Positions 51,138-59,615 of a DNA stretch of 64,000 nt are shown here, in pieces (positions within the stretch are counted from its first letter, which is position 1; each line of letters opens with the position of its first letter). Location of the stretch: positions 1 through 64,000 of the forward strand of contig JADFNV010000013.1 in assembly GCA_022563195.1 (NCBI GenBank), given 5' to 3'. Source of the stretch: Pseudomonadota bacterium (GTDB taxonomy: Bacteria; Pseudomonadota; Gammaproteobacteria; Steroidobacterales; Woeseiaceae). The notes under the pieces are model-generated. The model did no database searches. It was not told where the DNA came from and was given only the letters and a program-made list of their open reading frames with translations. The translations under genes and the position numbers were made by a program.

Positions 51138-51820
51138 TTCACAGCGCCATTGGCGATTTCCGCCAGCATCCTTTGCGCAGATTCCTGTTCGGCGTTGCGT
51201 CGGGTTTTTCCGCTACCACTGGTTTTAATCTCACAATCATTGATCGAACAACTGACTTCGAATCGCTGACGATGCGCCTTACCCGTGACATTGACAAGCA
51301 CATACTTCGGCAATCCCAGGCCCCTTGCCTGCAACCACTCCTGCAGCTGGGTCTTTGGATCGCGAAGATCCTCAGCGGAAGGCATGTCGTACAACCGGTC
51401 GCCAAAAGCCCGCTCAACAACGGTTCTGGCCGCATCGAATCCTGCATCCATGTATACGGCGCCAAATATCGCCTCGAGAGCATCTGCGAGAATCGACTCA
51501 CGCCGATGACCACCGGTTTTGCGTTCGCCGCTACCCAGTATCAAATGCTCGCCAAGCCCAAGGCCCAAAGCGAGTTCCGCGAGTGACGTATCTTTCACCA
51601 GAGACGCGCGCAACCTGCTCAGATCGCCTTCCGGCGCGTTCGCGTGCGAACGAAACACGACCTCGGATATGACGAAATCCAGAACTGCATCGCCAAGAAA
51701 TTCGAGACGTTCATTGTTATCACCCGGCACGCTGCGATGAGTCAATGCTTGTTGCAGGAGCCGGATATCCGAAAACCGATAATCCAGCGTTTTCTTGAGC
51801 CAGATCTCAGCCTTGTCCAA
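51134..51820 (-). CDS. rnc: Ribonuclease III
   Basis: This 228-residue enzyme cleaves double-stranded RNA, processes rRNA precursors and often cuts its own leader. The catalytic helix NERLEFLGDAVLDFVISEV at about 37-55 holds the acidic residues, and DALEAIFGAVYMDAG supplies the second pair. The dsRNA-binding domain is at about 155-225 (DPKTQLQEWLQARGLGLPKY ... GKTRRNAEQESAQRML). It is placed between the DUF4845 gene (8 bases) and era. Confidence 0.96.
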   Translation of the reverse strand: MDKAEIWLKKTLDYRFSDIRLLQQALTHRSVPGDNNERLEFLGDAVLDFVISEVVFRSHANAPEGDLSRLRASLVKDTSLAELALGLGLGEHLILGSGERKTGGHRRESILADALEAIFGAVYMDAGFDAARTVVERAFGDRLYDMPSAEDLRDPKTQLQEWLQARGLGLPKYVLVNVTGKAHRQRFEVSCSINDCEIKTSGSGKTRRNAEQESAQRMLAEIANGAVK

Positions 51821-51828
51821 CGTTCCCC

Positions 51829-52227
51829 CTATCGGCGTATCAGGACAGTCTTATCGAAATGAACTGTAAAAGAAACATTACCAATGAATGGAGCTGGGTG
51901 ATCGTAGACGGCCGCAACCTCCAAGCCACCGTCGACCGCAGTGACTTTCACATCACGTGCGGAAATTACGCTGACACTCTCGATATCGAACCGTCGTGAG
52001 ATCGATCGACGAACAAGGGTCCGGGTTGCATTTTGACCGTCAAATTCCTCAAATACGCCGTTCACGACACCGATGATTTTCATGTAGTTCAGATACACGG
52101 GCGTCAGGCGCAGTGCAGCGAACCCGAACATGCCGAAGAAAACCGCGAGTATGATAAAGCCGATTGTTGTCACACCGGCCTGGCGCCGCAACTTGTGTCT
52201 ATGAATATTGTCTTGCACTCGTATCAT
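51829..52227 (-). CDS. DUF4845 membrane-anchored protein
   Basis: About 132 residues with one N-terminal helix (GVTTIGFIILAVFFGMFGFA) and a periplasmic domain that starts LRLTPVYLNYMKIIGVVNGV, the core of DUF4845. The family is found almost exclusively between lepB and rnc in Gammaproteobacteria and Betaproteobacteria, as here; its function is unknown. The ATG at 52227 is preferred over upstream in-frame codons (52260) because the family begins near it. Confidence 0.85.
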   Translation of the reverse strand: MIRVQDNIHRHKLRRQAGVTTIGFIILAVFFGMFGFAALRLTPVYLNYMKIIGVVNGVFEEFDGQNATRTLVRRSISRRFDIESVSVISARDVKVTAVDGGLEVAAVYDHPAPFIGNVSFTVHFDKTVLIRR

Positions 52228-52328
52228 ACCGTTGGTTGAGCCGCGTGATAACGCGAGCACCGTCTCCAGCTGTCGATTAGATCAAATTTAGCGCAATATT
52301 AGTGCGCAATTCGGTGACTTGCACCACA

Positions 52329-53084
52329 TTATTGAATCTTGCTGCCAACGCGGTCCCAACGCGGCCAGCTCAAGCCATCCATATGCATCCAGATACGTAC
52401 CGCCTCGCCCACGAGGTGCGACTCCGGGATGGCTTGAATGAAGCGGCTGTCCTTGCTGTTGTCGCGATTGTCGCCCATAACGAAAAAATGTCCGACCGGA
52501 ACATTGAAAGTACCATCTTTCCAGTTATTCGTTTCATCTGTAATCAGGATTTCGTGTCGTCTGCCATCCAATTGCTCGACAAACCTCGGCTCGAGCGGGG
52601 TCGCGTCAGCGTGTTTTTCCAGATCGATCGTTTCCCCATTGATAGTCAACCGATGTCGCTCATAAACAATTTTGTCACCGGGTAAGCCAATAACGCGTTT
52701 GATGTAGTTAATGCTCGGATCGGAGGGCAGGCGGAAAACAATGACATCGCCGCGCTCGGGCGCACCGGTTTCGAGGACCTTGAATTCCGTCACGGGAAGT
52801 CGGAGACCGTAAGCGAATTTCTTGACAAAGATGAAGTCGCCTTGCAAAAGCGTCGGCATCATTGACCCCGACGGAATCCGAAAGGGTTCAAATACGAATG
52901 ACCGAATGATAAGTACAAACAACAGGACCGGGAAAAAAGAACGCGAATACTCCACAAATATTTTTCGCGTTTTGGATCCGCCGTCGTCTTGTTTGTTCTT
53001 CGTCCAGACAAACTTATCGAACGCCACGACGACACCGGAGAATAGCGTTAGTACGGTCAAAACCAATGCCAGATTAATACTCAG
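52329..53084 (-). CDS. lepB: Signal peptidase I, with a non-standard start codon
   Basis: The enzyme removes signal peptides at the periplasmic face of the inner membrane. The Ser nucleophile is in RIPSGSMMPTLLQGD, the Lys base in NYIKRVIGLPGD, and the C-terminal box GHFFVMGDNRDNSKDSR is complete. The family's N-terminus (SINLALVLTVLTLFSGVVVA) begins before any ATG or GTG: an in-frame stop lies 6 bases upstream of the only fitting codon, a CTG at 53084 in AATT-CTG-AGT-ATT. A TTG at 53066 would cut six residues. GTGAG lies 8 bases before the CTG. The gene follows lepA by 9 bases. The length of 251 residues assumes the CTG start. Confidence 0.92.
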   Translation of the reverse strand: MSINLALVLTVLTLFSGVVVAFDKFVWTKNKQDDGGSKTRKIFVEYSRSFFPVLLFVLIIRSFVFEPFRIPSGSMMPTLLQGDFIFVKKFAYGLRLPVTEFKVLETGAPERGDVIVFRLPSDPSINYIKRVIGLPGDKIVYERHRLTINGETIDLEKHADATPLEPRFVEQLDGRRHEILITDETNNWKDGTFNVPVGHFFVMGDNRDNSKDSRFIQAIPESHLVGEAVRIWMHMDGLSWPRWDRVGSKIQ

Positions 53085-53093
53085 AATTCAATC

Positions 53094-54884
53094 TCACTTA
53101 TCGACGCGCAAGACCGCCAGAAATGCCTCTTGCGGAATTTGAACGGATCCTACCTGTTTCATTCGGCGTTTGCCGGCCTTTTGTTTTTCCAACAGTTTGC
53201 GCTTGCGCGACACATCACCACCGTAGCACTTTGCGGTCACATTTTTGCGCAATGCTTTGACCGTGCTACGTGCGATCACTTTGCCGCCGATTGACGCCTG
53301 GATGGCAACCTCGAACATCTGCCTTGGAATCAGTGCACGCATCCTGTCGACAAGATCCCTGCCCCTCGACGGTGCGATGGCCCGGTGGACGATAATTGAC
53401 AGTGCATCCACGCGTTCCTTGTTAATGAGGACATCCAGTCGTACGAGATCCGCCGGCTCGAACCGCTCAAAATGATAGTCGAACGAGGCGTATCCGCGAC
53501 TTACCGACTTAAGCCTGTCGAAGAAATCGAGCACGATCTCGCCCAGGGGCATTTCATATTCGAGCGACACCTGGTTACCAAGATAGCGAATATGCTTCTG
53601 CACGCCTCGCTTTCCGATACAGAGTTTAATGACCGAACCGACATGTTTCTGGGGAACCAGTATATTCGCTGTGATAATAGGTTCGCGCAGTTCTGCTATT
53701 TCGTTTACCGGTGGAAGCTTGGACGGATTTTCGATATGAGTGATTTTTCCGGATCTGTCGATAACCTCGAAAACGACAGTCGGCGCCGTCGTAATCAAAT
53801 CGATGTTGTATTCGCGCTCAAGTCTTTCCTGCACAATCTCCATGTGCAGCATGCCGAGAAAGCCGCAGCGGAATCCGAAGCCCAACGCATCCGATGTCTC
53901 AGGTTCGAAGTGCAGTGCCGAATCATTCAGGCGAAGCTTTTGCAGGGCATCGCGAAAATTTTCGTAGTCATCAGAGCGAATGGGGAACAAGCCGGCGAAT
54001 ACGCGTGGCTGCACTTGCTTGAATCCGACCAGCGGTTTGTCACAGGGTTCGTGCGTTAAGGTCAATGTATCGCCAACCGGCGCACCATAGATATCCTTGA
54101 TAGCGGCAATAACGAATCCGACCTGCCCTGTGCGCAGCTCATCACGATCCTGCATTTTCGGTGTGAAGCAACCGACCCGATCGGCCATGTAGGATGCCCC
54201 GGTGGACATGACAGTAATCTTGCTGCGCTTCGGCAGGCTGCCATTGACGACGCGAACCAGGGATACGACGCCAACATAATTATCGAACCACGAATCGATA
54301 ATTAAAGCCTGCAATGCACCTTCTGCGTTGCCGGACGGTGGCGGAATTTTGTCGACGAGCAATTCGAGCAGTGCAGGCACACCTTCGCCTGTCTTTGCAC
54401 TCACGCAGAGGGCATCCTGCGCATCGATGCCGATGACGTCCTCGATCTCAGCCTTAACACGATCGGGTTCCGCCGCGGGCAGATCGATCTTGTTGATTAC
54501 GGGCAGGACCGTCAGGCCTTGATCGATAGCGGTTGTACAGTTGGCGACACTTTGCGCTTCGACGCCCTGGGCGGCATCAACAACGAGCAGCGCACCTTCG
54601 CAGGCTGCCAGAGAACGCGATACTTCGTAGGAAAAATCGACATGACCGGGCGTATCGATGAAGTTGAGCTCATAGATCTCTCCATCGGCTGCTTCGAAGT
54701 TTAGCGAGACACTCTGAGCCTTGATCGTGATACCGCGCTCTCGTTCGATATCCATCGAATCAAGCACCTGGTCCCCCATCTCTCGATCCGACAGGCCGCC
54801 ACAGTGTTGAATAAACCGATCAGCCAGTGTCGACTTGCCGTGGTCAATGTGCGCGATGATGGAGAAATTGCGGATTCGGTTCAT
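53094..54884 (-). CDS. lepA: Elongation factor 4 (LepA)
   Basis: This 596-residue ribosomal GTPase back-translocates or otherwise remodels stalled ribosomes and helps initiation. G1 is [17 protein letters not shown]2 has the RGITIKAQ motif, G3 DTPGHVDF and G4 NKIDLP. The C-terminal LepA-specific domain ends [20 protein letters not shown] and LAVLRV. Length is normal. It lies immediately upstream of lepB, the standard order, and about 85 bases after the DUF836 gene. Confidence 0.97.
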   Translation of the reverse strand: MNRIRNFSIIAHIDHGKSTLADRFIQHCGGLSDREMGDQVLDSMDIERERGITIKAQSVSLNFEAADGEIYELNFIDTPGHVDFSYEVSRSLAACEGALLVVDAAQGVEAQSVANCTTAIDQGLTVLPVINKIDLPAAEPDRVKAEIEDVIGIDAQDALCVSAKTGEGVPALLELLVDKIPPPSGNAEGALQALIIDSWFDNYVGVVSLVRVVNGSLPKRSKITVMSTGASYMADRVGCFTPKMQDRDELRTGQVGFVIAAIKDIYGAPVGDTLTLTHEPCDKPLVGFKQVQPRVFAGLFPIRSDDYENFRDALQKLRLNDSALHFEPETSDALGFGFRCGFLGMLHMEIVQERLEREYNIDLITTAPTVVFEVIDRSGKITHIENPSKLPPVNEIAELREPIITANILVPQKHVGSVIKLCIGKRGVQKHIRYLGNQVSLEYEMPLGEIVLDFFDRLKSVSRGYASFDYHFERFEPADLVRLDVLINKERVDALSIIVHRAIAPSRGRDLVDRMRALIPRQMFEVAIQASIGGKVIARSTVKALRKNVTAKCYGGDVSRKRKLLEKQKAGKRRMKQVGSVQIPQEAFLAVLRVDK

Positions 54885-54969
54885 ATCAGGAAGTTATGGC
54901 CAGCCAGCGTCTTGCCAGCAAACGAGCCGCCGCGAAGTATACCGATTTCGCCTTGCCGGACCGCAAAAA

Positions 54970-55230
54970 TCATGTGGAAAACGATGAGGAATCGCCCAGT
55001 TCGGCGATGATGCGCATGACGGCGTCACGATCCAGGCTGAATTCGCAGACAAACCGACCATCGAACTCGATGACCGGAACCCGGGCATCGTACTTCCGAC
55101 GCCAGTCATCACGGCTATCCACGTCAATGACCTCGATGTCGAGCTGGTCACGCACGAGCGGCAACAGTTCTTCGATCAGTTGCTCGCACAAATGGCAGCC
55201 CTGGCGGCTATAGACCGTTAGAGCAGACAA
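54970..55230 (-). CDS. DUF836 glutaredoxin-like protein
   Basis: 86 residues with the thioredoxin-like start LTVYSRQGCHLCEQLIEELL. The CHLC active site (C-x-x-C) is present, and VPVIEFDGRFVCEFSLD gives the cis-proline. The family is a small cytoplasmic redox protein of unknown partner and occurs beside rseC/lepA in many Gammaproteobacteria. It starts directly after rseC, sharing no bases. Confidence 0.88.
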   Translation of the reverse strand: MSALTVYSRQGCHLCEQLIEELLPLVRDQLDIEVIDVDSRDDWRRKYDARVPVIEFDGRFVCEFSLDRDAVMRIIAELGDSSSFST

Positions 55231-55683
55231 TCAGACACCCTCACCCAATCTTTTCTCGATGGTCGGTACAAAGTCCCTGAGGCAGGCTTCCTTCCGCAAA
55301 CGCCAGCGTCCAAGCACGATACCGGCTGCGAGGCCAAACAATGCGGCCATGGCAGCACTTGCGTCACCCAATGACCAGGCATTGGCCGCCGCCGCCGCCA
55401 CCACGGCGCCCAGCATTGGCAGACCATAGACGATCAGCGCCGCTCGCAGCAGGTTACTCGGCGCCAACGCGATCTCCACCAGATCCCCTTCGGCGAGGTT
55501 CAGATCCGGATGCATGGATGCTTCAACCTGTCGAATACGGTCGCCACTGGCCAACAGGCCTGCGCCGCAACCTTTCCCGGCGGCGCACCTCGGGCACACC
55601 TCAACGACGTCAATATCGACGATGGCCCGGGTGCCATGCTCGTCGCTGACGAACGCTTGAATTTTACCTGTGGGGTTGTCCAT
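55231..55683 (-). CDS. rseC: RseC/MucC-family protein
   Basis: 150 residues. The N-terminal cytoplasmic part has the cysteine cluster EVCPRCAAGKGCGAGLLA, and two helices follow (AALIVYGLPMLGAVVAAAAA, SAAMAALFGLAAGIVLG). RseC/MucC members modulate sigma-E or assist the SoxR-reducing system at the inner membrane. The Cys set suggests iron-sulphur or disulfide chemistry. It is placed after rseB within the rpoE operon. Confidence 0.88.
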   Translation of the reverse strand: MDNPTGKIQAFVSDEHGTRAIVDIDVVEVCPRCAAGKGCGAGLLASGDRIRQVEASMHPDLNLAEGDLVEIALAPSNLLRAALIVYGLPMLGAVVAAAAANAWSLGDASAAMAALFGLAAGIVLGRWRLRKEACLRDFVPTIEKRLGEGV

Positions 55684-55738
55684 CGACGAACTTATAGCAG
55701 TTCAGGCGCGCCATTGTCAGGCGCGTATTGCGGCCCGG

Positions 55739-56713
55739 CTAATCTGGCTGCATGGATCTCGCGATTTGCTCGACAGTTGCCGCCGGCACTTCACCGACAG
55801 CCGTGACGACGTGGTCCTCGATTACGATGCTGAATGAGCTCGACGCACCGACGCGTGATCGCTCTGCAACTTTCTTGCCCGTGTCTGGTGCAATGAAAAT
55901 CGAGACATTCGCCAAACCGTCACTGTACAGAATATGCGTCACTAGCTCTGCGGCGCCAGGAAACGTTGATTCCTGCGTCGAAATGACACGGAAACCTGGC
56001 GGCAAATTGCTGCTGCTCCAATCCGTTTCGACGGCACGGATCACGTCGCGTTCCGGCTGGTCGTACCAGCGAAAGTCGTCGGTATTGTAAGACGGCGTCA
56101 GCGCACCGAGGGCGATGTCCTGATCGATGGTGATATCGGCGAAACTGACTTGCTCGATAGCTTCACCGTTGGCATCGATCAGCTTCGTCTGCAGAGGAAA
56201 GCCGGTCTTGATGTCGAGCCAGACCCGGTGTCCATAGCGGTAGCTGTCATGCGGGCGAATCGCAAGCATCACCGCCTTGCGCCCCGCGACGCGCTCTTTG
56301 CGCACAATGGATACGTCATATTCGGCGCCGAAACGGATATCGCTCGATGGCAGGGTCGAGAACAGCGTACTTTGATCGTTCCACTCTCCGACAAGCACCG
56401 ATTTCTTGTCCGGTAGTATGCAATGCACTTCGTTGCCATTGCGGATGATCTCGAGCCCGTTGCCGTCTTGAACAACCACTTTTTCGCGAACAACGCCGTC
56501 AGACACGATATGCACGACTTTTAACGCTTCGGCGGTGCCATTTTGTATACGAATGACCGTGCCTTCGTAGTTGGTTGTCTGTACGGCACTGGCCATTTTT
56601 CTCAACCACTCGCTGGGACTCATATCCTGCGCCAGCGCGACAGGCGCGACTATTGCGAGGCCGATGAATGCAAAACTGGCGGTCGCGATCAGAAATCGTC
56701 GCTGGATCTTCAT
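55739..56713 (-). CDS. rseB: Sigma-E regulatory protein MucB/RseB
   Basis: About 324 residues with a signal peptide (MKIQRRFLIATASFAFIGLA). The periplasmic N-terminal lipid-sensing domain (WLRKMASAVQTTNYEGTVIR) and the C-terminal MucB/RseB domain (about 210-320) fit the family. RseB binds RseA and shields it from DegS-type cleavage until misfolded proteins or free LPS accumulate. The ATG at 56713 is preferred because the signal peptide begins there; an ATG six codons earlier is also in frame. Confidence 0.92.
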   Translation of the reverse strand: MKIQRRFLIATASFAFIGLAIVAPVALAQDMSPSEWLRKMASAVQTTNYEGTVIRIQNGTAEALKVVHIVSDGVVREKVVVQDGNGLEIIRNGNEVHCILPDKKSVLVGEWNDQSTLFSTLPSSDIRFGAEYDVSIVRKERVAGRKAVMLAIRPHDSYRYGHRVWLDIKTGFPLQTKLIDANGEAIEQVSFADITIDQDIALGALTPSYNTDDFRWYDQPERDVIRAVETDWSSSNLPPGFRVISTQESTFPGAAELVTHILYSDGLANVSIFIAPDTGKKVAERSRVGASSSFSIVIEDHVVTAVGEVPAATVEQIARSMQPD

Positions 56714-56747
56714 AAGCTTAGCCCGGATCATTCACGACTAGTCCGGG

Positions 56748-57371
56748 TCAAGGAGACTGCCGCTCCGGCGTTGCGCTTGAATCGACATCCGTGTCGGCGG
56801 CGTCTTCTGCCTCTTCAGGCTCGACAAGCTCAACGATCTCGACGTCACGCGACCGAAACGTGGCGAGTCGCGCGTTGATATTATTGGCGCCCGAACCGGA
56901 TATCGTCGCGCTGTGTCGCGAGAAGTAATCGAGAATCTGGCCATCCGGCTGCCCGGGTACCGTGTATGCCTCCTCGATGACACTGTCCGCAATCGTTTCG
57001 GTTGCCACTAGGCTGTTCAGATCGGGCACTACCGCGAACTGCTGCAGGCCCAGAATTGCAGCTAAAGCGACGCTCGCAGCAATTGCGAAACCAGCCAGCG
57101 AGCGCAGGTAAGGTTTAGGCGGCGGTTCGATGGCGTCGAAATCTTCATCCAGCGAGTGGTCACCAATCGCCGCCGCGATCCGCTCGCGGAGCGTGTCCGC
57201 TCCCTGCACGCTGCGATGCCCGCGCAACGCGTGGCCCATGGCCAGATACTCAGCCGCTTGCTGGCGGAGGTCCAGATCCTGACTCAACCTTCGCAACAGT
57301 AATTCGGCTTCGTTTTCCGGCAATTCGCCATCTACAAATGCCGAAATCTGCATTTTTATTCCATCATTCAT
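56748..57371 (-). CDS. rseA: Anti-sigma-E factor RseA/MucA
   Basis: 207 residues. The cytoplasmic sigma-binding domain (MQISAFVDGELPENEAELLL, then LDLRQQAAEYLAMGHALRG) is followed by one membrane helix at about 110-130 (LAGFAIAASVALAAILGLQQ) and a periplasmic tail. RseA holds sigma-E at the membrane until regulated proteolysis by DegS/RseP-type enzymes. It starts 13 bases after rpoE, so the two are co-expressed. The C-terminal part is rich in acidic residues. Confidence 0.93.
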   Translation of the reverse strand: MNDGIKMQISAFVDGELPENEAELLLRRLSQDLDLRQQAAEYLAMGHALRGHRSVQGADTLRERIAAAIGDHSLDEDFDAIEPPPKPYLRSLAGFAIAASVALAAILGLQQFAVVPDLNSLVATETIADSVIEEAYTVPGQPDGQILDYFSRHSATISGSGANNINARLATFRSRDVEIVELVEPEEAEDAADTDVDSSATPERQSP

Positions 57372-57384
57372 ACGTTCCCGCCCT

Positions 57385-57960
57385 TTATCGAATCAAGGTT
57401 CCAACTTTCTTACCGATCGCATCACGAGCTCTGAAGATTCTTGACCTCACGGTTCCTACCGGACAGTCCATCGTCTCTGCAATCTCTTCATAAGACATGC
57501 CATCCAACTCACGCAAGATAATCGCTGTCCGCAAATCATCCGGCAATGCTGTAATCGCGCGCTCCAGCGTTTCTTGTAACTCCTGCCCCAGTAACAAGCC
57601 TTCCGGGGTATCTGTCTCTTTGAGCTTGGCGTGCAAACCGTATTGTTCCGGGTCTTGCATGTCCAGCTCAATATCCGCTGGCCGTCGGCGCTGCGCCGCA
57701 AGATAGTTTTTTGCGGTATTCACAGCAATCCGGTAAAGCCACGTATAAAACGCGCTTTCGCCACGAAATCGAGGCAACGCCCGGTAAGCCTTGATGAAGG
57801 CCTCCTGGCTGATATCCAATGCCAGTTCGGGGTCGCGCACATATCGCATCACCAGGTTGACTATCTTGTGCTCATATTTGAGCACCAGCAGGTCAAACGC
57901 GCCCTTGTCACCTTTTTGTACCCGCTTGACCAGTTCCCTGTCAGTCGATTCATTCGACAT
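57385..57960 (-). CDS. rpoE: RNA polymerase sigma-E factor
   Basis: About 191 residues beginning MSNESTDRELVKRVQKGDKG. Region 2 (LVLKYEHKIVNLVMRYVRDP, then FIKAYRALPRFRGESAFYTW) and region 4 (LDGMSYEEIAETMDCPVGTV, then SRIFRARDAIGKKV) are conserved. It directs transcription of envelope-stress genes. The ATG at 57960 is the family start; a longer frame to 58131 includes the promoter region and is not coding. A sigma-E type promoter lies 48-75 bases upstream, which implies autoregulation. Confidence 0.96.
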   Translation of the reverse strand: MSNESTDRELVKRVQKGDKGAFDLLVLKYEHKIVNLVMRYVRDPELALDISQEAFIKAYRALPRFRGESAFYTWLYRIAVNTAKNYLAAQRRRPADIELDMQDPEQYGLHAKLKETDTPEGLLLGQELQETLERAITALPDDLRTAIILRELDGMSYEEIAETMDCPVGTVRSRIFRARDAIGKKVGTLIR

Positions 57961-58007
57961 GCGGTCGTGTCTCGCTGTCATCAAGGTACAAGCGCTCGAC
58001 TCCGGGA

Positions 58008-58035
58008 TAGACTGGCAGGACTCCCGAAAGTTCTC
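58008..58035 (-). promoter_or_regulatory. Sigma-E type promoter of the rpoE operon
   Basis: On the minus strand, GAGAACTT (58035-58028) is followed by 15 bases and GTCTA (58012-58008). This matches the sigma-E consensus GGAACTT-N15/16-GTCTAA, with one base different in each box. The transcription start should be near 58001, giving a leader of about 40 bases. It is consistent with the autoregulation of rpoE known in E. coli and Pseudomonas. Confidence 0.7.
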
Positions 58036-58135
58036 TTCTTGAAGCTCTAAATAATCGCATTTCGTGACACAGTTCGCCCATCCATTCGCTGCGTGCCAAT
58101 GCCTGCTTTTGCCAGCGCCGCAGGGGGGCATGTTA

Positions 58136-58552
58136 TCAGCTTCCCACGGCGGCCCCCAAGTGTCGCCTGATCACCTGTAAGCGCCGCCACTCCTCATTTT
58201 TTCTGGATGTACCTCGCAATAGCTCGACGGATCTTCGCCCGTCACAGGCCTCAATACGAAGCCAAGCGAAGCCATCCAATATCACGCTGCCGTTCGCAAG
58301 CCTCGCAGCCTGCCAGTCTCCGCTGTTATTGCGCAGCTCGACCTCGCCATTGCTGTACAGTCGGATCCGTCTGATTCGCAGATATCCGCTGACAATCACG
58401 AGCAATTCCCGACCACTGAACAAAAGCCAGAGGACGCATGCAGGCAGTCGAATAATAAGACTCGCCTGCATTGTCAGGATCGTCACAAGTCCGAGAATTA
58501 TCATGATGCATCCGCTGCATATGACGATCCCGCGCAATAACGGTTCAGGCAT
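58136..58552 (-). CDS. YgfX/CptA-like membrane protein
   Basis: About 138 residues from the ATG at 58552, which overlaps the sdhE stop by 8 bases. Two N-terminal helices (IVICSGCIMIILGLVTILTM, SLIIRLPACVLWLLFSGREL) precede a cytoplasmic domain with YLRIRRIRLYSNGEVELRNN. YgfX (CptA) in E. coli is encoded next to SdhE and is described either as an inner-membrane toxin acting on FtsZ/MreB or as a partner of SdhE. Sequence similarity is weak, so the call rests on synteny and topology. Confidence 0.65.
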   Translation of the reverse strand: MPEPLLRGIVICSGCIMIILGLVTILTMQASLIIRLPACVLWLLFSGRELLVIVSGYLRIRRIRLYSNGEVELRNNSGDWQAARLANGSVILDGFAWLRIEACDGRRSVELLRGTSRKNEEWRRLQVIRRHLGAAVGS

Positions 58553-58787
58553 CAGTTCTGTCGAGTATGTGCTCGATAACAAGGGCGAAATCCGCAGCAG
58601 GTATTTCCTTCTGCAACAGGTAACCTACCAGCTCTGGATCCGACAGTGCCAAAAGCGACCGAAATGCCACTTTTTCATTGTCCCCGGCCTGCCCATAGTG
58701 ACGTTCGAAATAGCCCAGCAACAGCTCGTCAAGCTCGCGCATTCCCCGTCTGCACTGCCACCTGAGTTTAGATTCTGGCGGAAGCAC
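58545..58787 (-). CDS. sdhE: Succinate dehydrogenase flavin assembly factor SdhE
   Basis: 80 residues, the normal size. The conserved RRGMRELDELLLGYFERHY (RGxxE motif) is the SdhA-binding surface that promotes covalent FAD attachment to SdhA. It lies 3 bases after sdhB, in the operon with its client, and overlaps ygfX. Confidence 0.92.
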   Translation of the reverse strand: MLPPESKLRWQCRRGMRELDELLLGYFERHYGQAGDNEKVAFRSLLALSDPELVGYLLQKEIPAADFALVIEHILDRTDA

Positions 58788-58790
58788 TCT

Positions 58791-59573
58791 TCAATGACGT
58801 CGTGCCGCGAGCATTTTCTTGGTTTCGGCTATGGCCCGCGCCGGGTTCAGTCCTTTCGGGCAAGTCTGTGTGCAGTTCATGATCGTATGGCATCGGTACA
58901 GTCGGAACGGATCCTCGAGCTCATCGAGGCGCTCACCGGTCGCCTCGTCGCGGCTGTCGACAAGCCATCGATAGGCCGCCAGCAACACAGCGGGGCCCAG
59001 GAAGCGATCGCTGTTCCACCAGTAGCTCGGGCAAGCTGTCGAACAACAGGCACAGAGAATACAGGCTGCGGGTTCGTCGATACGTTCCTGGTCCTCCTTG
59101 CTCTGCAATCGCTCGTGATTGGGCGGCGGCGGTGTCCGTGCCTGCAGCCACGGCTTGATCGATGCGTATTGCGCATAGAAATTGCTCATGTCGGGAACCA
59201 GGTCCTTGATCACAGGCATGTGTGGCAATGGGTAGATCCTGATGTTGCCTTTCACGTCATCGATCGATAGCGTGCAGGCCAGCGTATTGCCACCGTCAAT
59301 GTTCATTGAACAGGAACCGCAAATGCCTTCCCGGCACGAACGGCGGAACGTCAACGTCGAGTCGATTTCATTTTTGATCTTGATCAATGCGTCCAGGACC
59401 ATCGGACCGCAGGTGTCCATGTCAACGTCGTAGGTATCGACACGCGGATTCTCGTCACTGTCGGGATCGTAGCGATACACGGCGAAACAGCGCACGTTTT
59501 TGGAGCCATTCGCGGCAGCGAAATGCTTGCCTTTCCGGATCCTGGAATTCTGCGGCAATCTAAATTCGGCCAA
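58791..59573 (-). CDS. sdhB: Succinate dehydrogenase iron-sulphur subunit
   Basis: The 260-residue subunit carries three Fe-S clusters that pass electrons from FAD to ubiquinone. The [2Fe-2S] ligands are in [20 protein letters not shown], and the [4Fe-4S] and [3Fe-4S] ligands in [17 protein letters not shown] and [20 protein letters not shown]. The N-terminal extension ([20 protein letters not shown]) is slightly longer than in E. coli. It is 42 bases after sdhA and 3 bases before sdhE. Confidence 0.97.
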   Translation of the reverse strand: MAEFRLPQNSRIRKGKHFAAANGSKNVRCFAVYRYDPDSDENPRVDTYDVDMDTCGPMVLDALIKIKNEIDSTLTFRRSCREGICGSCSMNIDGGNTLACTLSIDDVKGNIRIYPLPHMPVIKDLVPDMSNFYAQYASIKPWLQARTPPPPNHERLQSKEDQERIDEPAACILCACCSTACPSYWWNSDRFLGPAVLLAAYRWLVDSRDEATGERLDELEDPFRLYRCHTIMNCTQTCPKGLNPARAIAETKKMLAARRH

Positions 59574-59615
59574 GGTCTGTACTCCTGATGGTCAACATTT
59601 GATATTGATAGACCA

